A DNA stretch of 14,091 nt, taken from Chloroflexota bacterium. GTDB taxonomy: Bacteria; Chloroflexota; Anaerolineae; Anaerolineales; UBA11657. Shown piece after piece: positions 6,581-12,578 of this stretch (the stretch's first letter is position 1; every line of letters begins with the position of its first letter). Location: the NCBI GenBank assembly GCA_003670425.1, contig QWRL01000019.1:6560-20650 (forward strand). The letters are read 5' to 3'. A model generated the notes under the pieces. The model worked only from the letters and a program-made list of their open reading frames with translations, did not search any database and had not been told where the DNA came from. The position numbers and the translations under genes were made by a program.

Positions 6581-8953
6581 ATGTCTGTTGCTGAGATTTT
6601 GGAAACCATGGATTACGGGCCGGCGCCCGAGGCGGCCGGCCCTGCCAACGCCTGGCTGGACGCGCATCAGCGCCGCTTTGGGCTCTTCATCAAGGGCGAA
6701 TTTACTGCACCCGGAACCACGTTTGAAAGTGTGAACCCGGCCACCGGTGCGCCCATCGCACACATCACGCAGGCCAGCAGCGCGGATGTGGATGCCGCCG
6801 TGGCTGCCGCGCGGCGTGCCTTCCGCCCATGGGCGCAGCTCAGCGGGCACGCCCGCGCGCGTTACCTGTACGCCATCGCCCGCCGCATTCAGCGCCACAG
6901 CCGCCTCTTTAGCGTGCTGGAGACGCTGGACAACGGCAAGCCCATTCGCGAGACACGCGACATTGATGTGCCGCTGCTGGTACGCCACTTCTATCATCAT
7001 GCCGGCTGGGCACAAGTGCGAGACAGCGCACTGCCTGGCTTCGAGCCGCTGGGCGTTGCCGGGCAAATCATCCCGTGGAATTTTCCGCTGCTGATGCTGG
7101 CATGGAAAATTGCGCCCGCGCTGGCAGCCGGCAACACCGTTGTGTTGAAGCCGGCCGAGTGGACATCACTGACTGCGCTGCTGTTTGCCGAAGTTTGCCG
7201 CGACGCCGGACTGCCGCCGGGTGTCGTCAACATCGTCACGGGCGATGGCAAAGTCGGCGAGTTGATCGTCAACCACAAGGGCGTGGACAAAATTGCATTC
7301 ACTGGCTCCACAGATGTGGGCCGGCGCATTCGCAGCGCCACCGCCGGCAGCGGCAAGCGCCTCTCGCTGGAGCTGGGCGGCAAGTCACCCTTTGTGGTCT
7401 TTGACACAGCTGACTTGGACAGCGTGGTTGAAGGCATCGTCGATGCCATCTGGTTCAACCAAGGGCAGGTGTGCTGTGCCGGCTCGCGCCTGCTGGTGCA
7501 GGAAAGCGTGGCGGACAAGCTGCTCAACCGCCTGCGCGCGCGCATGAATAAGCTGCGCGTGGGCGACCCGCTCGACAAATCCGTCGACATCGGCGCCATC
7601 ATCGCACCCCGGCAGCTTGAGAAAATTCAGCAGCTGGTGGAGCAGGGACGCAGCGAAGGCGCCACACTGTGGCAGCCCGCGTGGTCCTGCCCCAAGGACG
7701 GTTACTTTTATCCGCCCACGCTGCTCACCGATGTTGCGCCCGCATCCACCGTGGCACAAGTGGAAATTTTCGGGCCAGTGCTTGTCAGCATGACTTTCCG
7801 CACACCGGCCGAAGCCATTGCGCTCGCCAACAACACCCGCTACGGCCTTGCCGCCAGCGTGTGGAGCGAAGACATCAATGTGGCGCTGGATGCAGCGCGC
7901 CAGATCAAAGCCGGCGTGGTGTGGGTTAACTGCACCAACCAGTTTGATGCCGCCTCCGGTTTTGGCGGTTACCGTGAGAGCGGCTTCGGGCGCGAAGGCG
8001 GCAAGGAAGGCTTGTATGAATATTTGAAACCAACCGCAGCCACTGCGGTGGCGGCAGCGCCCGCCCGCAAGACAGCTGCCCGCAAGCAAGCCGCTGCGGC
8101 TGCTGCCAGCAGCCTGCCCGATGTAGACCGCACACCCAAACTATTCATCGGCGGCAAACAGGTGCGCCCCGACTCCGGGTACAGCCGCACGGTGCTGGAT
8201 GCGCGCGGCCGAGTGCTCGGCGAAGTTGGCGCCGGCAACCGCAAAGACATCCGCAATGCAGTGGAAGCCGCGCGCGCCGCCGACAAGTGGGCCGGCACCA
8301 GCGCGCACGCGCGGGCGCAAATTTTGTACTACCTCGCGGAAAATCTTGATACGCGCGCAGCGGAGTTTGCGCAGCGCCTAACTGCCATGAGCGGCGATGC
8401 GCGCAGCGCTGCAGCCGAGGTGCAGGCAGCGGTGGAGCGCCTGTTTGTGTTTGCAGCATGGGCAGATAAATACGACGGCGCTGTGCACCACACGCCGCAG
8501 CGCAACGTAACCCTGGCCATGCCGGAGGCGGTTGGCACGCTGGCGCTCATCTGCCCGGATGATCTGCCGCTGCTGGGTCTGGTCACGTTGATTGCGCCGG
8601 CCATCGCGCAGGGCAACACGGTCATCGCCGTGCCCTCAGAGCTGCATCCGCTGGCCAGCACCGACTTCTATCAAGTCTTGGAGACAAGCGACGTGCCCGC
8701 GGGCGTCATCAACATTGTCACGGGCGCACGCGCCGAGCTGGCGGAGGTGCTGGCGGCGCACATGGATGTGGATGGCCTGTGGTACTTTGGGCCGCAGTCC
8801 GGGCGCGCAGCCATTGAGCGCGCTTCCTGCAGCAATCTAAAGCAGCTCTGGGCGGGCGCAGCGCACAACAGCAATTTGTGGGAATGCGACGCACAAGAAT
8901 TCTTGCGCCACGCCACGCAAATCAAAAACATCTGGGTGCCATACGGCGCATAA
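6581..8953 (+). CDS. ALDH16-type aldehyde dehydrogenase: active N-terminal domain plus degenerate C-terminal ALDH domain
   Basis: A 790-residue NAD(P)-dependent aldehyde dehydrogenase. Residues ~30-483 are a complete ALDH domain: N167 in PWNFP, K190 in VLKPAEW, E264 in LELGGK, catalytic Cys C298 in FNQGQVCCAG, and E395 in EIFGPV. An Ala/Lys-rich linker follows (about 484-513). Residues ~514-790 repeat the ALDH coenzyme-domain pattern in decayed form: FIGGKQV, then PDDLPLLG at 659-666 where PWNFPLL would be expected, no lysine in VIAVPSE, no ELGGK and no catalytic cysteine loop. It ends in IKNIWVPYGA. This architecture, about 800 residues with a non-catalytic second half, is that of ALDH16, known in bacteria and animals. 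The ATG at 6581 is preferred, with AGGGG (6567-6571) upstream; a TTG at 6539 would add 14 unlikely residues. Next to deoC, oxidation of acetaldehyde to acetate is the likely job (inference). Confidence 0.92.
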   Translation: MSVAEILETMDYGPAPEAAGPANAWLDAHQRRFGLFIKGEFTAPGTTFESVNPATGAPIAHITQASSADVDAAVAAARRAFRPWAQLSGHARARYLYAIARRIQRHSRLFSVLETLDNGKPIRETRDIDVPLLVRHFYHHAGWAQVRDSALPGFEPLGVAGQIIPWNFPLLMLAWKIAPALAAGNTVVLKPAEWTSLTALLFAEVCRDAGLPPGVVNIVTGDGKVGELIVNHKGVDKIAFTGSTDVGRRIRSATAGSGKRLSLELGGKSPFVVFDTADLDSVVEGIVDAIWFNQGQVCCAGSRLLVQESVADKLLNRLRARMNKLRVGDPLDKSVDIGAIIAPRQLEKIQQLVEQGRSEGATLWQPAWSCPKDGYFYPPTLLTDVAPASTVAQVEIFGPVLVSMTFRTPAEAIALANNTRYGLAASVWSEDINVALDAARQIKAGVVWVNCTNQFDAASGFGGYRESGFGREGGKEGLYEYLKPTAATAVAAAPARKTAARKQAAAAAASSLPDVDRTPKLFIGGKQVRPDSGYSRTVLDARGRVLGEVGAGNRKDIRNAVEAARAADKWAGTSAHARAQILYYLAENLDTRAAEFAQRLTAMSGDARSAAAEVQAAVERLFVFAAWADKYDGAVHHTPQRNVTLAMPEAVGTLALICPDDLPLLGLVTLIAPAIAQGNTVIAVPSELHPLASTDFYQVLETSDVPAGVINIVTGARAELAEVLAAHMDVDGLWYFGPQSGRAAIERASCSNLKQLWAGAAHNSNLWECDAQEFLRHATQIKNIWVPYGA

Positions 8954-9015
8954 TTCGCCGGCACCAATTAACACTGCATGGATAATTTTTGTGCACCGCA
9001 CCAGTCGCGCATGCT

Positions 9016-9021
9016 TATATT
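9016..9021 (+). promoter_or_regulatory. Possible -10 element before the CE7 esterase
   Basis: TATATT (5 of 6 to TATAAT) sits 16 bases before the esterase start codon, in the 84-bp gap after the ALDH gene. No convincing -35 is present at 16-18 bases. A start site here would leave a leader of about 10 bases that barely includes the Shine-Dalgarno site, so either a slightly earlier start or read-through from deoC-ALDH is needed. Weak evidence. Confidence 0.15.
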
Positions 9022-9027
9022 TAGTTT

Positions 9028-9032
9028 GAGGT
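9028..9032 (+). promoter_or_regulatory. Shine-Dalgarno site of the CE7 esterase
   Basis: GAGGT at 9028-9032 precedes the ATG at 9038 by 5 bases. It is the clearest anti-SD match in the window, where most other starts lack one, and it fixes the esterase start. Confidence 0.6.
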
Positions 9033-9037
9033 AACCC

Positions 9038-10009
9038 ATGCCACTATTTGACCTGCCGCTCAGCGAACTTGAAGCCTACCGACCGGCGCGCACGGAGCCG
9101 GCGGACTTTGACGCATTTTGGCAGCGCACGCTGCAAGCTGCGCGGGCCTTCCCGCTTGATGCAAAGTTCACCCCCGCCCACGACGGCCTAAATCTGCTCG
9201 CAGTGCATGATGTTACTTTCAACGGCTACGGCGGCCAGCCCATCCGCGGCTGGATGCTTTTGCCGCGCGCAGCCAAGGCGGCGCTGCCCTGTGTGGTCAA
9301 GTACATCGGGTACGGCGGCGGGCGCTCACTGCCCGCCGATCACCTTTTGTGGCCCAGCGCGGGCTACGCATGCCTGGTGATGGATACGCGCGGCCAGGGC
9401 AGCGCATGGAGCCCCGGTGACACGCCAGACCATGAGCCCGAAGGCGGCAACGCGCAGCACCCCGGCTTTATGACGCGCGGCGTACTGAACCCGGACACCT
9501 ACTACTACCGGCGGGTGTTCACAGACGCAGTCCGCGCGGTTGAAGCTGCGCGCGCATTTGAACTTGTGGATCCGGCGCGCGTGGCCGTGACGGGCGGCAG
9601 CCAGGGTGGTGGAATTGCACTGGCGGTGGCAGGCCTGCTGCCGGACATTGCAGCCGTTCTGCCGGACGTGCCCTTCCTGTGCCATTACCGCGTGGCCACC
9701 GAGCTCACCGACGAGAATCCTTATGCCGAGATTGCCAACTACTGCCGCATTCACCGCGACAAAGTGGAGACCGTATTCAACACCCTGCAATACTTTGACG
9801 GCGTGAATTTTGCGGCGCGGGCGCGCTGTCCAGCGCTCTTCTCCGCGGGCTTGATGGACCAGGTTTGCCCGCCACGCACTGTGTACGCTGCCTACAACCA
9901 CTACGCCGGCAGCAAGCGCATGCAGTTGTGGTCCTATAACCGCCACGAAGGCGGCGCAGTTTTCCCAGAGATGGAGAAAGTGCGTTATCTGGCAGCGCAC
10001 TGGGCGTAG
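9038..10009 (+). CDS. CE7-family acetyl esterase (acetylxylan esterase / cephalosporin C deacetylase)
   Basis: A 323-residue alpha/beta hydrolase of carbohydrate esterase family 7, which removes acetyl groups from small acetylated sugars, xylo-oligosaccharides and cephalosporin C. The typical N-terminus (FDLPLSELEAYRP, then DFDAFW) is present. Further family marks are MDTRGQGSAW (115-124), the nucleophile S188 in GGSQGGG, D274 in GLMDQVCPP and H303 in NRHEGG. These triad positions coincide, as far as I recall, with those of the Thermotoga maritima enzyme, showing that the protein is full length without indels. Members form hexamers in the cytoplasm, and no signal peptide is seen here. It follows ALDH by 84 bases on the same strand. 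Both ALDH and esterase would feed acetate, but a functional link is only suggestive. The start is supported by a good Shine-Dalgarno site. Confidence 0.92.
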   Translation: MPLFDLPLSELEAYRPARTEPADFDAFWQRTLQAARAFPLDAKFTPAHDGLNLLAVHDVTFNGYGGQPIRGWMLLPRAAKAALPCVVKYIGYGGGRSLPADHLLWPSAGYACLVMDTRGQGSAWSPGDTPDHEPEGGNAQHPGFMTRGVLNPDTYYYRRVFTDAVRAVEAARAFELVDPARVAVTGGSQGGGIALAVAGLLPDIAAVLPDVPFLCHYRVATELTDENPYAEIANYCRIHRDKVETVFNTLQYFDGVNFAARARCPALFSAGLMDQVCPPRTVYAAYNHYAGSKRMQLWSYNRHEGGAVFPEMEKVRYLAAHWA

Positions 10010-10045
10010 CCTGCAACCACAACACGGCAACTTCGCAAGTCACGG

Positions 10046-10077
10046 GTGCCAGCCCGCAGCCGGGCAGGTGCTGGCAC
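10046..10077. other. Inverted repeat / hairpin between esterase and helicase genes
   Basis: GTGCCAGC (10046-10053) and GCTGGCAC (10070-10077) form a perfect 8-bp stem with a 16-base loop. An inner alternative pairing of CCCG (10053-10056) with CGGG (10061-10064) is also possible. The repeat starts 37 bases after the esterase stop codon. No T-run follows, so it is not a classical intrinsic terminator. Its right arm overlaps the candidate -35 of the helicase promoter, so it could be an operator-like site, a weak terminator or an mRNA 3' stabiliser. Confidence 0.4.
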
Positions 10078-10100
10078 GCCCGGCAAAAGTGCGCTAGACT
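10071..10100 (+). promoter_or_regulatory. Candidate promoter of the DEAD-box helicase gene
   Basis: CTGGCA (10071-10076, 4 of 6 to -35) and TAGACT (10095-10100, 4 of 6 to -10) are 18 bases apart. A start site near 10107 would give a leader of about 136 bases to the GTG at 10243. Long leaders are common for cold-regulated helicase genes. Motif evidence only. Confidence 0.25.
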
Positions 10101-10242
10101 CCGAGCGTTAGTTCCAATAGCTGCGGTCCGCCGCTTGGTGACCTGCAGCCACCATCCAGCTTCTCAGCCCCAAAACAACATTCAAAGCCAGCTTGCCCCG
10201 CGGCAGTTGCTAATCGCTGGCATATTCTTCGAGAGTGAAATC

Positions 10243-11640
10243 GTGAAACAACAATTCCCAAATATCAAGGCGCAAAACGAACCCGCCGCAGCGCATTCCC
10301 GGCCGCGCCCGGATGAAAATTCGGCGCCACCCACCGGGCCGTTTGCCGACCTTGGATTGATTGCGCCCCTCTTGCGCGCGCTGCGTGAAGAGGGCTACGA
10401 GACGCCGACGCCGATCCAAGTGCAGGCCATTCCGCCGGTGCTGGAAGGACGCGATGTGCTGGGCTGTGCGCAAACTGGAACCGGCAAGACGGCGGCGTTT
10501 GCGCTGCCAATCTTGCAGCGGCTGGCGTCCAACCCGCAGGATCCAAACAGCAAGCGGACTGTGCGCGTACTGGTGCTGGCACCCACGCGCGAGCTGGCAA
10601 TTCAAATTGGCGAGAGCTTTGGCGCATACGGCCGGCACACCGGCAAGCGCCATACCGTCATCTTTGGCGGCGTCGGGCAGCAGCCGCAAGTAGATGCGCT
10701 GCGGCGGCATCCCGAAATTATTGTGGCCACACCCGGCCGCCTGCTGGACTTGATGGGCCAGGGCTTTGTGCGCTTCAACAACCTTTCGGTGCTGGTGCTT
10801 GATGAAGCCGACCGGATGCTGGACATGGGCTTCATTCACGACATCCGCAAGATTATTGCCACCGTTCCGGACAAGCGCCAGACGCTTTTCTTCTCCGCAA
10901 CCATGCCGCCCGAAATTCAGGCGCTGGCAGACGGCATCCTCAAGAATCCGGTGATGGTGGCCGTTGCGCCGATCTCGGCCACGGCTGATGCCATCGAGCA
11001 ATCTTTGTACTATGTGGAGAAGTCACTCAAGCCCAAACTGCTGGTGCACTTGTTGAATTCCAATGCTGCGATGTCGCGCACGCTGGTGTTCACGCGCACC
11101 AAGCACGGCGCCAACCGCGTCAGTGAAGCGTTGTTGAAGGCGGGCATTCGCTCGGATGCAATTCATGGAAATAAATCGCAGTCTGCGCGGCAGCGCGCAC
11201 TGGCAGACTTCAAAGCCGGGCGCACGCGCGTGCTGGTGGCCAGCGACATTGCGTCGCGCGGCCTTGATATCGATGAAGTGACGCACGTGATCAACCTCGA
11301 TCTGCCGGAAGTCCCGGAGACTTACGTGCATCGCATCGGCCGCACCGGGCGCATGGATGCCACCGGCAATGCCATTTCGTTTTGCTCTGCAGACGAGCGC
11401 TCCATGCTGCGCGAGATCGAGCGCCTCACGCGCCAGCAGATTGAAGTCATCAAGGATCATCCATTTGTGCCCGGCTCTGCCAACGCTGCCTCCGCAATCA
11501 CGGCCGTAAATGCAGAGATAACCGCCCAGCGTGGCATGCGCAACGGTGGCCGGCCCGTGCCCACGCCTGGCCGGCAGTCACCCGGCGGCAACGGACGCCC
11601 GTTCAGCGGCCGCACGCGCCGCCCAACCGGTTCACGCTAG
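10243..11640 (+). CDS. rhlE: DEAD-box ATP-dependent RNA helicase, RhlE-like
   Basis: A 465-residue helicase from the GTG at 10243, unwinding short RNA duplexes in ribosome assembly or mRNA turnover. All motifs are intact: Q motif (F34 to PTPIQ at 55-59), I AQTGTGKT (76-83), Ia PTRELA (114-119), GG (142-143), Ib TPGR (163-166), II DEAD (187-190), III SAT (218-220), IV LVFTRTK (281-287), V SDIASRGLDI (334-343) and VI HRIGRTGR (363-370). The tail from about 430 is basic and rich in Gly, Pro and Arg, as in RhlE-type RNA-binding tails. The start is uncertain: TTG at 10135 or GTG at 10138 would add 35-36 residues of low-complexity sequence (MVTCSHHPASQPQ). I prefer 10243 because the following sequence is closer to family length and GAGAG lies 6 bases upstream. 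The exact orthology (RhlE versus CshA or DeaD) is less sure than the family. Confidence 0.9.
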   Translation: MKQQFPNIKAQNEPAAAHSRPRPDENSAPPTGPFADLGLIAPLLRALREEGYETPTPIQVQAIPPVLEGRDVLGCAQTGTGKTAAFALPILQRLASNPQDPNSKRTVRVLVLAPTRELAIQIGESFGAYGRHTGKRHTVIFGGVGQQPQVDALRRHPEIIVATPGRLLDLMGQGFVRFNNLSVLVLDEADRMLDMGFIHDIRKIIATVPDKRQTLFFSATMPPEIQALADGILKNPVMVAVAPISATADAIEQSLYYVEKSLKPKLLVHLLNSNAAMSRTLVFTRTKHGANRVSEALLKAGIRSDAIHGNKSQSARQRALADFKAGRTRVLVASDIASRGLDIDEVTHVINLDLPEVPETYVHRIGRTGRMDATGNAISFCSADERSMLREIERLTRQQIEVIKDHPFVPGSANAASAITAVNAEITAQRGMRNGGRPVPTPGRQSPGGNGRPFSGRTRRPTGSR

Positions 11641-11744
11641 GCGCAGTCGCCTCCGCAACGCAGCGGCGCTCGCGCGTATGCTCCGGCTGCGATTCTCAGC
11701 AGCAGACAGCAACTCGCAGTGAGTGCAGCCAACTTTCAGAAGTG

Positions 11745-12443
11745 ATGACCGCAAGTGATGCACCGGAGCTGACACCTCCGGACAATGACCAGCCAAGCGC
11801 GGACAACGTTACAAGCACAAAGTGGCTGAAGCCTGTGCGCTGGCGCACCTTTCCACGAGATTTTCTTGTAATTCAAATCGGATTTGCGTTCTTCGCGCTT
11901 GCCATCGCGTTTCTCATCCGATCCAACCTTGGCACGAGCCCGTGGGTTGTACTCGAAATGGCATTTATTAATTACATCCCGCTCACACCCGGGCAATCCG
12001 GCATCCTCACCGGCGCAATGGTGCTGCTCCTGGCGCTGGCCCTGCGCGAGCCCGTGGGCTGGGGCACACTCGGCAACATCATCTGCATTGGCTTGTGGGA
12101 AGACGTGGCATTGGCCTACCTGCCAATCATGAATGATTACCTTCCGGGCCAAGTTTTGTATTTGGTGCTGGCCGTATTGGTAATGGCGGGCGCCACTGCC
12201 ATCTACATCGGCGTGAACGCCGGCGCCGGCCCGCGTGACAGCTTGATGATTGCCGTGGCACGCGCAACCGGACTCAGCGTGCGTGTGGCACGCGCAGGCA
12301 TTGAGATTGCCGTTGTAACCAGCGGCTGGCTGCTGGGCGGACCGGTGGGCATCGGCACGCTGGTATTTGCGCTCGCAATTGGGCCAGCCGTGCAGACTGC
12401 CTTTCGCATCTTTAAAGTGGGTGCACAACACACCGCCAATTAA
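11745..12443 (+). CDS. YczE/YyaS/YitT-like integral membrane protein
   Basis: A 232-residue membrane protein. After a polar, Asp/Pro-rich N-terminus (1-38) come about five membrane segments near 39-58, 84-100, 107-126, 136-156 and 183-198, with a further hydrophobic stretch at 203-219. Family marks are NLGTSPW (61-67), GAGPRDSL (160-167) and GGPVGIGT followed by AIGPAVQ (198-216). These match the YczE family of Bacillus and many other bacteria. Function is not established; a transport or membrane-homeostasis role has been guessed for relatives. The ATG at 11745 is immediately preceded in frame by a GTG (11742), so the start is uncertain by one codon. The 104-base gap after the helicase shows no clear promoter or terminator, so weak co-transcription is possible. 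Confidence 0.82.
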   Translation: MTASDAPELTPPDNDQPSADNVTSTKWLKPVRWRTFPRDFLVIQIGFAFFALAIAFLIRSNLGTSPWVVLEMAFINYIPLTPGQSGILTGAMVLLLALALREPVGWGTLGNIICIGLWEDVALAYLPIMNDYLPGQVLYLVLAVLVMAGATAIYIGVNAGAGPRDSLMIAVARATGLSVRVARAGIEIAVVTSGWLLGGPVGIGTLVFALAIGPAVQTAFRIFKVGAQHTAN

Positions 12444-12471
12444 ATCCAAGCGCGCCAACGGCCGCGTCGTC

Positions 12472-12491
12472 TCCCTGCACCAACACAGGGA
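12472..12491 (+). terminator. Candidate hairpin after the YczE-family gene
   Basis: TCCCTG (12472-12477) pairs perfectly with CAGGGA (12486-12491) around an 8-base loop, 29 bases after the stop codon. No T-run follows (CCAACAGCAAATC), so intrinsic termination would be weak. It is the only obvious stem in this 135-base gap. Confidence 0.25.
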
Positions 12492-12544
12492 CCAACAGCA
12501 AATCTGCCGCCCAACTTCAAAAATTTTCGCCGCAAGCTATAGGT

Positions 12545-12550
12545 TACACT
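12545..12550 (+). promoter_or_regulatory. Possible -10 element before the phosphotransferase-peptidase gene
   Basis: TACACT (4 of 6 to consensus) lies 28 bases before the ATG at 12579. The alternative TATAGG at 12538-12543 has TTCAAA 16 bases upstream. An A/T-rich patch lies around 12516-12527 in otherwise GC-rich DNA. The evidence is motif resemblance only. Confidence 0.2.
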
Positions 12551-12578
12551 CGCAACTTGCGTGCCCCAACCCGCCACC

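Noticed and set aside
7385..8089. Minus-strand frame opposite ALDH
   Set aside because: No recognisable features; it overlaps the catalytic domain of ALDH16.
8120..8953. Second half of ALDH as a separate broken gene or a frameshifted assembly error
   Set aside because: The frame is continuous through the linker, and the two-domain decayed architecture matches the ALDH16 family.
8966..8987. AATTA/TAATT inverted repeat followed by T's after the ALDH gene, as an intrinsic terminator
   Set aside because: The stem is only 5 A/T pairs with a 12-base loop, too weak to call.
9326..10030. Minus-strand frame opposite the CE7 esterase
   Set aside because: Shadow frame; the plus-strand protein is full length with its triad and Shine-Dalgarno site.
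11736..12458. Minus-strand frame fully covering the YczE-family gene
   Set aside because: Polar, His/Cys/Gly-rich translation typical of the complement of a membrane-protein gene; the plus frame has conserved motifs.
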